Positions 49,013 to 60,282 are shown, counted from the first letter of the stretch. The stretch is DNA of 64,000 nt from Pseudomonadota bacterium (GCA_022566735.1 JADFIG010000001.1:434001-498000), one strand, 5' to 3'. Made by a program: numbers and translations. The notes: generated from the sequence alone by a model not told the origin.

Positions 49013-50021
49013 CACGTCGCCGATCCAACTGAACACGCCGGAATCCGGCAACCGCAATGCGGGCGACATGCTGCGCCTGGCGCGCGAATCCCAGGGCCTG
49101 ACCCTGGAGGCCCTGGCCATGGTGCTCAAGGTCACGCCGGCCAAGCTGGCCGCGCTGGAAGAAGGGCGCCTGGACCAATTGCCCGATGCGAACTTCGCGC
49201 GGGCCCTGGCCCAGACGGTCTGCCGCTACCTGAAGGTCGATACCGCACCCGTGCTGGCTGCCTTGCCTGCGGCGCGCCCCAGCCCGCTGGGGGGTGACAA
49301 GGAGCCGCTCAACCAGCCCTTCAAGGAAACGCGGCTGGCACCGCAGATGTTCGAGCGCGATGGCGGGGTGGACCTGTCTGCGCTGCTGAGCTTCAAGTGG
49401 CTGGCGCCGCTGGCGTTGCTGCTGGCGGCCGCCCTGGTTTACCTGCTGCCCGAGTCGGTGGAGTTGCCGGCCTGGTTGCAGCGCTCTGCGGTTGCGCCGG
49501 CGGCCGATGCCGCATCCGCCGCGGCCTCGGCTGCTTCCGACGCGCTGGCCGAGCCCGTCGTCGGTGTGGCCATGGGTGAAGCCTCGGTGGCGCAGGCCGC
49601 GTCCGAGCCGCTGTTCGGTGCCTCGGCCTCCCTGGATGCCGCTTCGGCCGTGGCGTCGGCCCCGATCGCGCTGCAGGCAGCCGCACCGGCTTCTCCTGCG
49701 CAGCCTGCCGTCACCGCCGTGGTGGCGACCGCGGTGAGCGCGTCTGCTGCGCTCTCTGCCAGCCGCATCACGGAAGAGCCCAACGCGGGCGCGGTGGTGC
49801 TGCGCGTCACCCAGGACGCCTGGATGGAAGTGATCGACGGTGGCGGCACCAAGCGCCTGTCCCGCCTGGTCAAGGCCGGCGAAACCCTGTCCATGGGGGG
49901 CGTGCCGCCGTGGAACCTGCGCATCGGCAACGTCAGCGGCGTCGAAGTCACCCTGCGTGGCCAGCCCGTCGACCTGGCGCCCCACAACCGCAACAACATC
50001 GCGCGGCTGGAGCTGAAATGA
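49005..50021 (+). CDS. rodZ: RodZ-family membrane protein (HTH and DUF4115)
   Basis: RodZ links MreB to the membrane and helps keep rod shape. The 338-residue product has the cytoplasmic helix-turn-helix at ~18-80 ([20 protein letters not shown], then [19 protein letters not shown]), a transmembrane helix at about 131-150 ([19 protein letters not shown]), an Ala/Ser-rich linker of ~90 residues and a C-terminal DUF4115 domain ([20 protein letters not shown], ending ELK). Overlaps pilF by 8 nt and ispG by 4 nt. Confidence 0.88.
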   Translation: MSDTSPIQLNTPESGNRNAGDMLRLARESQGLTLEALAMVLKVTPAKLAALEEGRLDQLPDANFARALAQTVCRYLKVDTAPVLAALPAARPSPLGGDKEPLNQPFKETRLAPQMFERDGGVDLSALLSFKWLAPLALLLAAALVYLLPESVELPAWLQRSAVAPAADAASAAASAASDALAEPVVGVAMGEASVAQAASEPLFGASASLDAASAVASAPIALQAAAPASPAQPAVTAVVATAVSASAALSASRITEEPNAGAVVLRVTQDAWMEVIDGGGTKRLSRLVKAGETLSMGGVPPWNLRIGNVSGVEVTLRGQPVDLAPHNRNNIARLELK

Positions 50022-51298
50022 CGCTGGCGAACTGCACCTTCATTTCTCCGGCCAGCCCGGCCGCACGCCGCTCGCGCCAGGCCCGCGTGGTCTGGGGCTC
50101 GCGTGTGGTCACCATCGGTGGCGATGCGCCTGTGCGCGTGCAGTCCATGACCAACACCGACACGGTGGACGTCATCGGCACGGCCATCCAGGTCAAGGAA
50201 TTGGCCTTGGCCGGCTCCGAACTGGTGCGCATCACTGTCAACACGCCCGAAGCCGCCGAGGCCGTGCCGCACATCCGCGAGCAGCTCGACCGCATGGGCA
50301 TCGACGTGCCGCTGGTGGGCGATTTCCACTACAACGGCCACCGCTTGCTGACCGACCACCCGGCCTGCGCCGAAGCCCTGTCGAAGTACCGCATCAACCC
50401 CGGCAACGTGGGCAAGGGCGACAAGAAGGACCGCCAGTTCGCGCAGATGATCGAAGCCGCCATGCGTTTCGACAAGCCTGTGCGCATCGGCGTCAACTGG
50501 GGCAGCCTCGACCAGGAGCTGCTCGCCTCGATGATGGACGAGAACGCCCGCAGCGCCGATCCGTGGGACGCGCAGCAGGTCATGTACCAGGCCCTCATCA
50601 GCTCCGCTCTGCAGTCGGCCGAGTTCGCCCGCGAGCTGGGCATGGCGCCCGAGCAGATCATCCTGTCGTGCAAGGTCAGCGGCGTGCAGGACCTCATCAG
50701 CGTCTACCGCGGCCTGGCCGCGCGCTGCGACTACCCGCTGCACCTGGGCCTGACCGAAGCCGGCATGGGCGCCAAGGGCACGGTGGCCTCGGCCGCGGCC
50801 CTGTCCATCCTGCTGCAGGAAGGCATTGGCGACACCATCCGCGTGTCGCTCACGCCGCAGCCGGGCGAGGCCCGCACGCAGGAAGTCGTGGTGGCGCTCG
50901 AAATCCTGCAGGCCCTGGGTCTGCGCCATTTCGTGCCCAGCGTCACCGCCTGCCCGGGCTGTGGCCGCACCACCAGCACCACTTTCCAGGAACTGGCCAA
51001 GCAGATCGATGACCACCTGCGCGCGCAGATGCCCGTCTGGCGCGAGCAATACCCCGGCGTCGAGAACATGAAGGTGGCCGTGATGGGCTGCATCGTCAAC
51101 GGCCCGGGCGAGAGCAAGCACGCCGACATCGGCATCAGCCTGCCGGGCAATGGCGAGGCGCCTGCCGCCCCCGTGTTCATCGACGGCGAAAAGGCCCTGA
51201 CCCTGCGTGGCGAGCGCATCGCCGAAGAGTTCCAGCAACTCGTGCAGGACTACATCGAGCGCCGTTATGGCGCCGCCGCAGCGGCCCGTGGCGTCTGA
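50018..51298 (+). CDS. ispG: 4-hydroxy-3-methylbut-2-enyl diphosphate synthase
   Basis: Fe-S enzyme of the MEP isoprenoid pathway that reductively opens MEcPP to HMBPP. The 426-residue protein has the [4Fe-4S] cysteines C312 and C315 in [11 protein letters not shown] and C358 in [17 protein letters not shown]. Other family signatures are [14 protein letters not shown] and the TIM-barrel [12 protein letters not shown]. It starts at ATG 50018, overlapping rodZ by 4 nt. Length matches the bacterial short type with the C-terminal insert. Confidence 0.97.
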   Translation: MTLANCTFISPASPAARRSRQARVVWGSRVVTIGGDAPVRVQSMTNTDTVDVIGTAIQVKELALAGSELVRITVNTPEAAEAVPHIREQLDRMGIDVPLVGDFHYNGHRLLTDHPACAEALSKYRINPGNVGKGDKKDRQFAQMIEAAMRFDKPVRIGVNWGSLDQELLASMMDENARSADPWDAQQVMYQALISSALQSAEFARELGMAPEQIILSCKVSGVQDLISVYRGLAARCDYPLHLGLTEAGMGAKGTVASAAALSILLQEGIGDTIRVSLTPQPGEARTQEVVVALEILQALGLRHFVPSVTACPGCGRTTSTTFQELAKQIDDHLRAQMPVWREQYPGVENMKVAVMGCIVNGPGESKHADIGISLPGNGEAPAAPVFIDGEKALTLRGERIAEEFQQLVQDYIERRYGAAAAARGV

Positions 51299-51346
51299 GC
51301 CCCCAGCCTGCGCATCCACAAGAACAACATCTCCCGAATTTTCCCC

Positions 51347-52639
51347 ATGGCCGAACAGCTCAAAGCCATCAAAGGCATGAACGACATCCTGCCGCCGGAC
51401 TCGGCGCGCTGGGAGTGGCTCGAAGACAAGGTCCGTGCGCTGATGCGCCGCTACGGCTACCTCAACATGCGCACGCCCATCGTCGAGCCCACGGCCCTGT
51501 TCGTGCGCGGCCTGGGCGAGGTCACCGACATCGTCGAGAAGGAGATGTACTCGTTCGAGGACAGCCTCAACGGCGACAAGCTGACCCTGCGCCCCGAAGG
51601 CACGGCCGGTGCGGTGCGCGCCATCAACGAGCACAGCTTCCTGTACGAAGGCGGCAAGCGCCTGTACTACATCGGCCCGATGTTCCGCCACGAGCGCCCG
51701 CAAAAAGGCCGCTACCGCCAGTTCCACCAGGTGGGCGCCGAAGTGCTGGGCTTTGCCGGCCCGGACGTCGATGCCGAGTTGATCCTGATGACGGCTTCGC
51801 TGTGGTGCGACCTCGGTCTGAGCGTGGGCGACGACGTCCAGTTGCAGCTCAACAGCCTCGGCCAGCCCGAAGAGCGCCAGGCCCACCGCGAGGCCTTGAT
51901 CGCCCACCTGGAGGCCCATGCCGAGCTGCTGGACGACGAGGCCAGGCGCCGCCTGCACAGCAACCCGCTGCGCATCCTCGACACCAAGAACCCGGCCATG
52001 CAGCCGGTGGTCGAAGCCGCGCCCAAGCTCATCGATTTCCTCGGCGAGGCCTCGCTGGCGCACTTCAACGCCGTGCGCGCCGTGCTGGACGCTGCGGGCC
52101 TGCCCTACGAGGTCAACCCGCGTCTGGTGCGCGGCATGGACTATTACAACCTGACCGTGTTCGAGTGGGTCACCACGCGCCTGGGCTCACAGGGCACGGT
52201 GTGCGGTGGTGGCCGCTACGACGGCCTGATCGAGCAACTCGGCGGCAAGCCCAACCCCGCGGTCGGCTGGGGCCTGGGCATGGAGCGCCTGCTGCTCTTG
52301 CTGGAAGAGGTCGGCCAGTTGCCGGGCCCGGCGCAGCCCGATGCCTTCGCCGTGGTCTTCCCCGGCGTGCCCCTGCCCACGGTCATGGTGGCGCTCGAAG
52401 CCTTGCGCGCCCAAGGCGTCAGCGTCGTGCTGAACCCGGCTGGCAAGGACGGCCCGGCCAGCCCCAAGTCCCAGTTCAAGAAGGCCGATGCCAGTGGCGC
52501 GCGCTTCGCCCTGGTGTTCGGCCCGGACGAGATCGCTCGGGGCGAGGTGGCCCTCAAGCCCTTGCGCGACGGGGGCGAACAACAGATCCGGCCACTGGTG
52601 GACATCGCCCATTGGGCCGCCAGCCTGCTGCCGCGCTGA
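51347..52639 (+). CDS. hisS: Histidyl-tRNA synthetase
   Basis: Charges tRNA-His. The class II aminoacyl-tRNA synthetase has 430 residues starting [19 protein letters not shown]. Motif 2 with [17 protein letters not shown], the HisA-type [15 protein letters not shown], motif 3 in [16 protein letters not shown] and the anticodon-binding domain near the C-terminus are all present. It is in the conserved ispG-hisS-yfgM-bamB-der order. Confidence 0.97.
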   Translation: MAEQLKAIKGMNDILPPDSARWEWLEDKVRALMRRYGYLNMRTPIVEPTALFVRGLGEVTDIVEKEMYSFEDSLNGDKLTLRPEGTAGAVRAINEHSFLYEGGKRLYYIGPMFRHERPQKGRYRQFHQVGAEVLGFAGPDVDAELILMTASLWCDLGLSVGDDVQLQLNSLGQPEERQAHREALIAHLEAHAELLDDEARRRLHSNPLRILDTKNPAMQPVVEAAPKLIDFLGEASLAHFNAVRAVLDAAGLPYEVNPRLVRGMDYYNLTVFEWVTTRLGSQGTVCGGGRYDGLIEQLGGKPNPAVGWGLGMERLLLLLEEVGQLPGPAQPDAFAVVFPGVPLPTVMVALEALRAQGVSVVLNPAGKDGPASPKSQFKKADASGARFALVFGPDEIARGEVALKPLRDGGEQQIRPLVDIAHWAASLLPR

Positions 52640-52700
52640 ACGCGCCTCGCCGCGCCTTGCAGCCCGGTCATAATCCCCAGATCCAACCCCCTGACACACC

Positions 52701-53387
52701 ATGGCGACCTACGACCTCGAACAGCAGGAGCAACTTGACCAGGTCAAGCACTTCTGGAAGCAATACGGCAACCTGATCACCTGGGTGCTGGTGCTGGCCC
52801 TGGGTGCCTACGCCGCCTGGACGGGCTACCAGTACTGGCAGCAAAAGCGCGCCATCGCCGCCAGCGGCCTCTACGAAGAACTGGACCGCGCCGCGGTCAG
52901 CGGCAATGCCGACCGCGTCCTGCAGATCTTCACTGACCTCAAGGACAACTACGCCGGCACCGCGCTGGCAGAGCAGGGCGCCTTGCTGACCGCCAAGGTC
53001 GTGGCCGTCAGCAAGGCCGACCAGGCCCGCGCCACGCTGCAATGGCTGGCCGACAACGGCAAGAACGCCAGCCTGGCCGCGGTGGCCCGCCTGCGTCTGG
53101 CCGGCATGCAGATGGATGCCAGGCAGTTCGACGAGGCCCTCAAGACCCTGGGGGCCGACGCGCCCGAAGATTTCAAGGCCCTGGTGGAAGACCGCCGCGG
53201 CGACATCTACCTGGCGCAAGGCAAGAAGGACGAAGCGATCAAGGCCTACCAGGCCGCCTGGGACAAGCTCGATGCCACCGTCGACTACCGCCGTTTCGTC
53301 GAAGGCAAGCTGACCGCGCTGGGCCAGGCGCCCGCACCGGCCCCCCAGCCGCAAGGTTCGTCGGGCGAGGCCAGGACCGCCCCCTGA
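52701..53387 (+). CDS. YfgM-like tetratricopeptide membrane protein
   Basis: 228 residues with a single N-terminal transmembrane helix at ~25-45 (LITWVLVLALGAYAAWTGYQ) and a TPR-like periplasmic part (KDNYAGTALAEQGALLTAK, EDFKALVEDRRGDIYLAQGK, then KKDEAIKAYQAAWDKL). This is the YfgM family, an ancillary subunit of the SecYEG translocon that hands clients to periplasmic chaperones in E. coli. Position between hisS and bamB matches the conserved order. Confidence 0.9.
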   Translation: MATYDLEQQEQLDQVKHFWKQYGNLITWVLVLALGAYAAWTGYQYWQQKRAIAASGLYEELDRAAVSGNADRVLQIFTDLKDNYAGTALAEQGALLTAKVVAVSKADQARATLQWLADNGKNASLAAVARLRLAGMQMDARQFDEALKTLGADAPEDFKALVEDRRGDIYLAQGKKDEAIKAYQAAWDKLDATVDYRRFVEGKLTALGQAPAPAPQPQGSSGEARTAP

Positions 53388-53436
53388 CCCGCGCCTTGAC
53401 GCCCTCACGACGCCGGCCCGACGCCCCTTTGCCGCC

Positions 53437-54606
53437 ATGACCCTCACCTCCCTGAACCGCATGAACGAGACCACCCGCGCGATCCGCATCCCCCACATGG
53501 CCCGCCTGTGCGTCCTGGGTGTGAGCCTGGCCCTGGGCCTGTCCGCATGCGGCTCCAGCAAGCTCAAGCCTGCGCCGCTGGAATCCCTCAGCAGCTCGGC
53601 ACGCATCGCGCCGGCCTGGTCGGTTCGCGTCGGCAATGCCGCCCCGACCTTCGCCCTGTCCACGACCGACGAGGCCGTGACCGTGGCCAGCACCGACGGC
53701 AACATCGTGTCGCTGGACATCCGCAGCGGCCGTGAGCGCTGGCGTGCCCAGGCCCGCACCGAGCTGTCGGCGGCGGTGGGCTCGGACGGCCGTTACGCCG
53801 CCGTGGTGGCCGCCAGCAACGAGCTGATGGTGTTCGACCAGGGCAAGCTGCTGTGGAGCGAGCGTCAGCCCGGCCGCGTGCTGACCGCCCCTGTGGTCGC
53901 CGGCGAGCGTGTGTTCGTGGAAGCCGTGGACCGCAGCGTGCGCGCCTACGACGCCCTCGACGGCCGCTACCTGTGGGTCTACCAGCGCCCGGGCACCGAG
54001 CCCCTGGCCCTGGCCACGCGCAGCGTGATCGAACCCTTCCGTGACACCCTCCTGGTGGGGCAGGGCAACCGCCTGGTGGGCCTGGACCCGCTCAAGGGCA
54101 CGCCCCGCTTCGATGTCAGCGTGGGCACGCCGCGTGGCACCAACGAGGTCGAGCGACTGGCCGACCTGATCGGCCCGCTGGCCCGTGTCGATGACGAAGC
54201 CTGCGTGCGCGCCTTCCAGTTCTCCGTGGCCTGTCTGGAGCTCAACCGCGGCAGCGTGCGCTGGAGCCGCCCGCAAGCCGGCACGCAAGCCGTGGCCGCC
54301 AACCTGCAGATGGTGGTGGGCGCCGATGGCACCGACCGCCTCAGCGCCTGGAAGAGCGACAACGGTGACGCCCTCTGGCGCATCGACCGTTTCGCCAACC
54401 GCGGTCTGAGCGCTCCGGCCTTCTGGGGTGAGCGCATCGCCGTGGCGGACGCCGACGGCTACCTGCACATCCTGGCCCAGGCCGATGGCCGCACCCTCGC
54501 ACGCGCCGAGCTCGACGCGCCCCTGGCCGGCGCGCCGAAGGTGGTCGGTGGCACGCTGCTGCTGGTCACCCGCCGAGGCACGGTGTACGCTTTCCGCGGC
54601 AACTGA
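53437..54606 (+). CDS. bamB: Outer-membrane assembly lipoprotein BamB
   Basis: PQQ-like beta-propeller lipoprotein of the BAM complex. The 389-residue product (ATG 53437; ATGs at 53461 and 53497 are also in frame) has a signal peptide with lipobox GLSAC, C38 from the first ATG. The mature part is made of ~45-residue blades with paired motifs such as [18 protein letters not shown] and [16 protein letters not shown]. It precedes der, the conserved pairing. No ribosome binding site settles the start. Confidence 0.92.
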   Translation: MTLTSLNRMNETTRAIRIPHMARLCVLGVSLALGLSACGSSKLKPAPLESLSSSARIAPAWSVRVGNAAPTFALSTTDEAVTVASTDGNIVSLDIRSGRERWRAQARTELSAAVGSDGRYAAVVAASNELMVFDQGKLLWSERQPGRVLTAPVVAGERVFVEAVDRSVRAYDALDGRYLWVYQRPGTEPLALATRSVIEPFRDTLLVGQGNRLVGLDPLKGTPRFDVSVGTPRGTNEVERLADLIGPLARVDDEACVRAFQFSVACLELNRGSVRWSRPQAGTQAVAANLQMVVGADGTDRLSAWKSDNGDALWRIDRFANRGLSAPAFWGERIAVADADGYLHILAQADGRTLARAELDAPLAGAPKVVGGTLLLVTRRGTVYAFRGN

Positions 54607-54728
54607 GTGCCGGATGCGCCCGCCGCGGTGCCCTCACCGGCGCTGCGGCTTGCGCATGCCTGTTTTTGCATACCCGGCGCTGGTCCCAGCGCCCCACGAT
54701 CCCCCGTGGATCACCAGCCCCTGACGCC

Positions 54729-56066
54729 ATGAAACCTGTCATTGCACTGGTCGGACGACCCAACGTCGGCAAGTCGACCCTGTTCAATCGACTCACCAAG
54801 AGCCGCGACGCCATCGTCGCCGACTTCGCCGGCCTCACCCGCGACCGCCACTACGGTGAAGGCCGCCTGGGTTCGCACGCCTTCATCGCCATCGACACCG
54901 GCGGCTTCGAGCCCGAGTGCAAGTCCGGCATCTTCAAGGAGATGGCCAAGCAGACCCGCCAGGCCGTCGCCGAGGCCGACGCCGTGATCTTCGTGGTCGA
55001 TGCGCGCAATGGCCTGTCCGCCCAGGACCACGACATCGGCAAGTACCTGCGCACCGCCAACAAGAAGGTGCTGCTGGTGGCCAACAAGGCCGAAGGCATG
55101 CTGGGTGCACCGCAACTGGCCGAGTTCTACGAGCTCGGTCTCGGCGAGCCCCTGGCCGTGTCGGCCGCCCACGGACAGGGCATCCGCGACATGATCGAGC
55201 TGGCGCTGGAAGACTTCATCGACCCGGATGCCGACGAGGACGAGGCGCCCGATGCAGACCGGCCCATCCGCCTGGCCGTGGCCGGTCGCCCCAACGTGGG
55301 CAAGTCCACGCTGATCAACACCTGGCTGGGCGAAGAGCGCCTGGTGGCCTTCGACATGCCGGGCACCACCCGCGACGCCATCAGCGTGCCTTTCGAGCGG
55401 GACGGCAAGAAGTTCGAGCTGATCGACACCGCCGGCCTGCGCCGCAAGGGCAAGGTCTTCGAAGCCATCGAGAAGTTCTCGGTGGTCAAGACCCTGCAAG
55501 CCATCTCGGACGCCAACGTCGTGCTGCTGCTGGTCGATGCCACCCAGGGCGTGACCGAACAGGACGCCCACATCGCCGGTTTCGTGCTGGAGTCGGGCCG
55601 CGCCGTGGTGATCGCCGTCAACAAATGGGACGCCATCGACAGCTACCAGCGCGAGATGCTGCAGCGCTCCATCGAGCACCGCCTGTCCTTCCTGAAGTTC
55701 GCGCCCGTGCTCTACATCTCGGCCATCAAGCGCCAGGGCCTGGGCCCGGTGTGGAAGGCCATCGCCGATGCCTATGCGTCTGCCAACCGCAAGATGCCCA
55801 CGCCGGTGCTCACCCGCCTGCTGGCCGAAGCGGTGCAGTTCCAGCAGCCCAAGCGCGCCGGCTCCTTCCGGCCCAAGCTGCGCTATGCCCACCAGGGCGG
55901 CATGAACCCGCCGGTCATCGTCATCCACGGCAACTCGCTGGAGCACGTCACCGACGCCTACAAGCGCTTCCTGGAAAGCCGTTTCCGCGAGCACTTCAAG
56001 CTCTCCGGCACGCCGCTGCGCATCGAGATGAAGTCCTCGCAGAACCCCTTCACAGACAAAGAGTGA
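54729..56066 (+). CDS. der: GTPase Der, 50S assembly
   Basis: Double-GTPase of 50S ribosome assembly. The 445-residue protein has two G domains: [20 protein letters not shown] with TGGFEPE, NKAEGM, and then [20 protein letters not shown] with [18 protein letters not shown]. The C-terminal KH-like domain ends [11 protein letters not shown]. It lies 122 nt after bamB and about 130 nt before hfq. Confidence 0.97.
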   Translation: MKPVIALVGRPNVGKSTLFNRLTKSRDAIVADFAGLTRDRHYGEGRLGSHAFIAIDTGGFEPECKSGIFKEMAKQTRQAVAEADAVIFVVDARNGLSAQDHDIGKYLRTANKKVLLVANKAEGMLGAPQLAEFYELGLGEPLAVSAAHGQGIRDMIELALEDFIDPDADEDEAPDADRPIRLAVAGRPNVGKSTLINTWLGEERLVAFDMPGTTRDAISVPFERDGKKFELIDTAGLRRKGKVFEAIEKFSVVKTLQAISDANVVLLLVDATQGVTEQDAHIAGFVLESGRAVVIAVNKWDAIDSYQREMLQRSIEHRLSFLKFAPVLYISAIKRQGLGPVWKAIADAYASANRKMPTPVLTRLLAEAVQFQQPKRAGSFRPKLRYAHQGGMNPPVIVIHGNSLEHVTDAYKRFLESRFREHFKLSGTPLRIEMKSSQNPFTDKE

Positions 56067-56085
56067 GGGGCTTTGACCGGGCGTG

Positions 56086-56105
56086 TCACCTTGTCACAAA
56101 GGTGA
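56086..56105. repeat. Short inverted repeat between der and hfq
   Basis: TCACCTT (56086-56092), 6-nt loop, AAGGTGA (56099-56105): a perfect 7-bp stem 20 nt after the der stop. There is no T-run, so I would not call it a full intrinsic terminator. Confidence 0.4.
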
Positions 56106-56198
56106 AAGACCCAGGCCTTACGCCAGCCGACTAGGACTGTGTTAAGGTGGGCACTCCAACACCGTCGTACCGTTTTCTTTTACAACACGGAGCATATC

Positions 56199-56438
56199 GT
56201 GAGCAACAAAGGGCAACTCCTACAAGACCCCTTCCTGAACCTTCTTCGCCGTGAGCACGTGCCTGTGTCGATCTACCTGGTCAACGGCATCAAGCTCCAG
56301 GGCCACATCGAGTCCTTCGATCAATACGTGGTCCTGCTGCGCAACACCGTCACGCAAATGGTCTACAAGCACGCCATCTCCACCGTCGTGCCCGGCCGCG
56401 CAGTGAACTTCCACACCAACGAGGGCGAAGAGGGCTGA
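56199..56438 (+). CDS. hfq: RNA chaperone Hfq
   Basis: Hexameric Sm-like chaperone for sRNA-mRNA pairing. GTG 56199 follows GGAG (56189-56192) and gives 79 residues, close to E. coli but lacking its long C-terminal tail. The Sm1 ([27 protein letters not shown]) and Sm2 ([11 protein letters not shown], split by the TQMVY stretch) motifs are canonical. hflX follows 41 nt on, the classic hfq-hflX-hflK-hflC operon. Confidence 0.97.
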   Translation: MSNKGQLLQDPFLNLLRREHVPVSIYLVNGIKLQGHIESFDQYVVLLRNTVTQMVYKHAISTVVPGRAVNFHTNEGEEG

Positions 56439-56479
56439 TTGGCAGCCGCCGTCCCGACGCATCGCTTCTTCCCGCTCCC

Positions 56480-57799
56480 TTGACACCCGCTTCTCCCGAC
56501 GCTTTTTCCGACGCCCCTCGCGGGGCACCACAGGGCGCCAACCCGGGCGCAGCCCCTGGTTTGCTGGCGCCGGGAGACCCGCGGGTCGTCCTGGTCGGGG
56601 TCGATTTCGGCCCCGGCTCCTCCTTCGATCCCACGCTGGACGAACTGGCCTTGCTCGCCGAGTCGGCGGGGGATGCGCCCGTGGCCAAGGTCACGGCCAA
56701 GCGCAAAGCGCCTGATGCGGCGCTGTTCGTCGGCTCCGGCAAGGCCGACGAGATCAAATCCATCGTCACCCTCTACCAGGCCCATGGCGTGATCTTCGAT
56801 CAGGCCTTGTCGCCGGCCCAGCAGCGCAACCTGGAGCGCCACCTGGGCGTGGAGGTGCTCGACCGCACCGGCCTCATCCTCGAAATCTTCGGCGCCCGTG
56901 CACGCAGCCACGAAGGCAAGCTGCAGGTCGAACTGGCGCGCCTGCAGTACCTGTCGTCGCGCCTGGTGCGCCGCTGGTCCCACCTGGAGCGCCAGCGCGG
57001 CGGTGTCGGTCACCGAGGCGGCCCTGGCGAAACCCAGATCGAGCTGGACCGCCGCATGATCGACATCAAAATCAAGTCGCTCAAGGAACGGCTGGCCAAG
57101 GTCAAACGCCAGCGCAACACGCAGCGGCGCTCGCGCGAGCGCACCGACACCTTCCGCGTCTCCCTGGTGGGCTACACCAACGCCGGCAAGTCCACGCTGT
57201 TCAACGCCCTGACCAAGGCCGGCACCTACGCGGCCAACCAGCTCTTTGCCACCTTGGACACCACCACCCGCCAGATGTTCCTGGCCCAGGCGCAGCGCAG
57301 CGTGACGCTGTCCGACACCGTCGGCTTCATCCGCGACCTGCCGCACACCCTGGTCGAGTCGTTCGAGGCCACGCTGCAGGAAGCCGCTGAAGCGGATGTG
57401 CTGCTGCATGTGGTGGACGCCGCCAGCCCGGTGCTGCACGAGCAGATCGACGAGGTCCTGCGCGTGCTCGACACCATCGGTGCGGGGCAGCTGCCGCAGG
57501 TGCTGGTGTTCAACAAGTGCGATGCCCTGCCCGAACACCAGCAGCCGCGCCACAGCCGGGACGTCTACGAGCTGCCCTCGGGCCGCCGCTGCACCCGTGT
57601 CTTCGTCAGTGCACTGACAGGGCAGGGGCTCGATGTGTTGCGCGAGGTGCTCGCGGAAGCGGCCGTCCGCGGCCTGGACGCGGATTCGGGCGCACATCGG
57701 CCCGTGGATCCGCGATTCGACATGCACAATGCGCTCGATGGCGAGGTGGCTGACGAAGCCGGCCTGGCCCCCCGTACAGATTCCTCCATCCGATCATGA
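56480..57799 (+). CDS. hflX: GTPase HflX
   Basis: Ribosome-associated GTPase that splits stalled 70S. The 439-residue protein starts at TTG 56480 (there is no in-frame ATG nearby) with a Pro/Ala-rich lead, then the HflX N-domain (ALFVGSGKADEIK) and G domain: SLVGYTNAGKSTLFNAL, DTVGFIRDLPH and NKCDALP. The C-terminal ~60 residues are acidic and poorly conserved. The stop overlaps hflK by 4 nt. Confidence 0.94.
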   Translation: MTPASPDAFSDAPRGAPQGANPGAAPGLLAPGDPRVVLVGVDFGPGSSFDPTLDELALLAESAGDAPVAKVTAKRKAPDAALFVGSGKADEIKSIVTLYQAHGVIFDQALSPAQQRNLERHLGVEVLDRTGLILEIFGARARSHEGKLQVELARLQYLSSRLVRRWSHLERQRGGVGHRGGPGETQIELDRRMIDIKIKSLKERLAKVKRQRNTQRRSRERTDTFRVSLVGYTNAGKSTLFNALTKAGTYAANQLFATLDTTTRQMFLAQAQRSVTLSDTVGFIRDLPHTLVESFEATLQEAAEADVLLHVVDAASPVLHEQIDEVLRVLDTIGAGQLPQVLVFNKCDALPEHQQPRHSRDVYELPSGRRCTRVFVSALTGQGLDVLREVLAEAAVRGLDADSGAHRPVDPRFDMHNALDGEVADEAGLAPRTDSSIRS

Positions 57800-59148
57800 C
57801 CATGCCTTCTCTGGATGCGGGCCCGTCGCCCGATGCCCGTGTGTCCACGGTCCCTCACCGCCTGAGCCGGATGGCCTCGGCCGCTGCGGCCTTGCTGCAC
57901 GGCGCGGGCCTGCGCGCCAGCTGGCGCGTGGCGCGTGCCCTGTCCCTGCCGGTGATGCACAACGACCGCCACGACGGCCCGCCCGACCTCGACGAGCTCT
58001 GGAAAGACTTCAACCGCAAGCTCAGCGGCCTGTTCGCAGGCAAGGGCGGCGGTGACACCGGCAATGGCCCGGGCGGCAACATCACGCCTGACCCGACCGG
58101 TGCGGGCATCGGTGCCGGCCTGGTCATCGGCCTGGTCGCGCTGGTCTGGCTGGGCAGCGGCTTCTTCATCGTGCAGGAAGGCCAGCAGGCCGCGGTGATG
58201 TCCTTCGGGCGCTTCAGCCACACGGTCGATGCCGGTTTCCAGTGGCGCGCGCCTTACCCCTTCCAGAGCCACGAGATCGTCAACCTGACGCAGTTGCGCT
58301 CGGTCGAGGTCGGCAGCAACTCGGTGATGCAGGCCACCGGTCTGCGCGACTCGTCCATGCTCACGCGCGACGAGAACATCGTCGACATCCGCTTCACGGT
58401 GCAGTACCGCCTGTCGGACGCCCGCCAGTACCTGTTCGAGAACCGCAACCCTGACGAGGCCGTGCAGCAGGCTGCGGAGTCGGCGGTGCGCGAGATCGTC
58501 GGCAGCAGCACCATGGACTCGGTGCTCTACGAGCAACGCGACGCCATCGCCGAAAAGCTGATCGGCTCGATCCAGTCCCAGCTCAAGAAGCTCAAGGCCG
58601 GCGTGGTCGTCACCAACGTCAACGTGCAGAGCGTGCAGGCCCCCGAGCAGGTGCAGGCCGCCTTCGACGATGCCTTCAAGGCCGGCGCCGACCGCGAGCG
58701 CCTGAAGAACGAAGGCCAGGCCTATGCCAACGAGGTGATCCCCAAGGCCCAGGGCACGGCCGCGCGCTTGCGCGAAGAGGCTGCGGGTTATGCCGCCCGC
58801 GTGGTGGCCCAGGCCGAGGGCGATGCCCAGCGCTTCAAGGCCGTGCTGGTCGAGTACCAGAAGGCGCCTGCCGTCACGCGTGACCGCCTCTACATCGACA
58901 CCATGCAGCAGGTCTACAGCAACGTCACCAAGGTGATGGTGGATTCGCGCCAGGGCTCGAACCTGCTCTACCTGCCGCTGGACAAGCTGATCCAGCAGAG
59001 CAATGCGTCCGGTCTGCCTGCGGCTGCGCCCGTGCCTGCGACCAGCAGCAGCCAGCCCGCCGAGCCCTCGGCCCCGCTGGGCAGCGGCAATGCCCCGGAT
59101 TCGCGCTCGCGCGATGGCCTGCGTTCGCGTGAACGCGACGTCCGCTGA
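57796..59148 (+). CDS. hflK: HflK, FtsH-associated SPFH membrane protein
   Basis: With HflC it forms the HflKC cage around the FtsH protease. The 450-residue protein has a ~105-residue N-terminal lead with DDLDELWKDFNRKLSGLF, a transmembrane helix near 110-130 (LVIGLVALVWLGSGFFIV) and the SPFH/Band-7 domain, with EGQQAAVMSFGRF and the later NVNVQSVQAPEQVQ. The C-terminal tail is Ser/Pro-rich. It starts at ATG 57796 overlapping hflX, and hflC follows 33 nt later. Confidence 0.95.
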   Translation: MTMPSLDAGPSPDARVSTVPHRLSRMASAAAALLHGAGLRASWRVARALSLPVMHNDRHDGPPDLDELWKDFNRKLSGLFAGKGGGDTGNGPGGNITPDPTGAGIGAGLVIGLVALVWLGSGFFIVQEGQQAAVMSFGRFSHTVDAGFQWRAPYPFQSHEIVNLTQLRSVEVGSNSVMQATGLRDSSMLTRDENIVDIRFTVQYRLSDARQYLFENRNPDEAVQQAAESAVREIVGSSTMDSVLYEQRDAIAEKLIGSIQSQLKKLKAGVVVTNVNVQSVQAPEQVQAAFDDAFKAGADRERLKNEGQAYANEVIPKAQGTAARLREEAAGYAARVVAQAEGDAQRFKAVLVEYQKAPAVTRDRLYIDTMQQVYSNVTKVMVDSRQGSNLLYLPLDKLIQQSNASGLPAAAPVPATSSSQPAEPSAPLGSGNAPDSRSRDGLRSRERDVR

Positions 59149-59181
59149 GCCGGCCCGAGACGCACACGCAAGGAACCTGAC

Positions 59182-60075
59182 ATGAACCGCATTGGCATCA
59201 TCCTGGCCGGCGTCCTGCTGGCCTTCATCCTGGCGGCATCGACCCTGTTCGTGGTCGATCAGCGCCAGTTCGCCGTGGTCTACGCCCTGGGCGAGATCAA
59301 GGAAGTCGTCGCCGAGCCTGGCCTGAAGTTCAAGCTGCCCGCGCCGCTGCAGAACGTGGTCTTCCTCGACCGCCGCATCCAGACCCTGGACAGCCCCGAG
59401 TCCCGCCCCATCTTCACCGCCGAGAAAAAGAGCCTGGTCATCGACTGGCTGGTGAAGTGGCGCGTGGTCAATCCCAAGCAGTTCATCCGCAACAGCGGCG
59501 TGGACATCCGCAACATCGAAAACAAGCTCTCGCCCATCGTGCAGGCCGCGGTCAACGAGGAAGTCACCAAGCGCACCGTGGCAGCCATGCTCTCGGCCGA
59601 GCGCGAGAAGGTGGTGCAGGGCGTCATCAAGCGTCTGGCCGATGACGCGCAGTCCTTCGGCATCGAGGTGGTGGACGTGCGCATCAAGCGCGTGGACTTC
59701 TCGGCCAACATCACCGAGTCGGTCTACCGCCGCATGGAGTCCGAGCGCAAGCGCGTGGCCAACGAGTTGCGCTCCACCGGTGGTGCCGAGAGCGAAAAGA
59801 TCCGCGCCGACGCCGACCGCCAGCGCGAAATCATCGTCGCCGAAGCCTACCGCGATGCACAGAAGGTCAAGGGCGAGGGCGATGCCAAGGCCTCGGCGCT
59901 GTACGGCGAGTCCTTCGGCCGTGACCCGCAGTTCGCCCAGTTCTACCGCAGCCTGGAGGCCTACCGCGCCACCTTCCGCAGCAAGTCGGACGTGATGGTG
60001 CTGGACCCCGGCAGCGAGTTCTTCAAGACGCTGCGCAACGGTGGCGCCGGTGCTGGCGCTGCTGGCAAGAAGTGA
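59182..60075 (+). CDS. hflC: HflC, FtsH-associated SPFH membrane protein
   Basis: Partner of HflK. 297 residues, with AAGGAA ~8 nt before the ATG. An N-terminal membrane helix (GIILAGVLLAFILAASTLFV) precedes the Band-7 domain: QRQFAVVYALGEIKE, LDSPESRPIFTAEKKSLVID, and GIEVVDVRIKRVDFSANI. The length is close to E. coli HflC (334) minus a few residues. The next gene is the DUF2065 protein 15 nt on. Confidence 0.95.
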   Translation: MNRIGIILAGVLLAFILAASTLFVVDQRQFAVVYALGEIKEVVAEPGLKFKLPAPLQNVVFLDRRIQTLDSPESRPIFTAEKKSLVIDWLVKWRVVNPKQFIRNSGVDIRNIENKLSPIVQAAVNEEVTKRTVAAMLSAEREKVVQGVIKRLADDAQSFGIEVVDVRIKRVDFSANITESVYRRMESERKRVANELRSTGGAESEKIRADADRQREIIVAEAYRDAQKVKGEGDAKASALYGESFGRDPQFAQFYRSLEAYRATFRSKSDVMVLDPGSEFFKTLRNGGAGAGAAGKK

Positions 60076-60090
60076 GCAGGCTGATCGCGC

Positions 60091-60282
60091 ATGTCTGATG
60101 CGATCTGGATGGCGCTGGCCCTGCTGCTGGTGCTGGAAGGCCTGATGCCGGCCCTCAACCCCGGGGGCTGGCGGCGCATGTTCGAGCAGTTGCTGCAGCT
60201 GTCGGACCACCAGATCCGCACCTTCGGCCTGGCCAGCATGGTGCTGGGCCTGCTGCTGCTGTGGTGGTTGCAGGGCGGCTGA
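60091..60282 (+). CDS. DUF2065 (YjeT-like) small membrane protein
   Basis: A 63-residue protein with two membrane helices (WMALALLLVLEGLMPALNP and FGLASMVLGLLLLWWLQ). It is the DUF2065 family, found in the hflC-hisZ-purA neighbourhood of betaproteobacteria and as yjeT in enterobacteria near hflC. Function unknown. Confidence 0.88.
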   Translation: MSDAIWMALALLLVLEGLMPALNPGGWRRMFEQLLQLSDHQIRTFGLASMVLGLLLLWWLQGG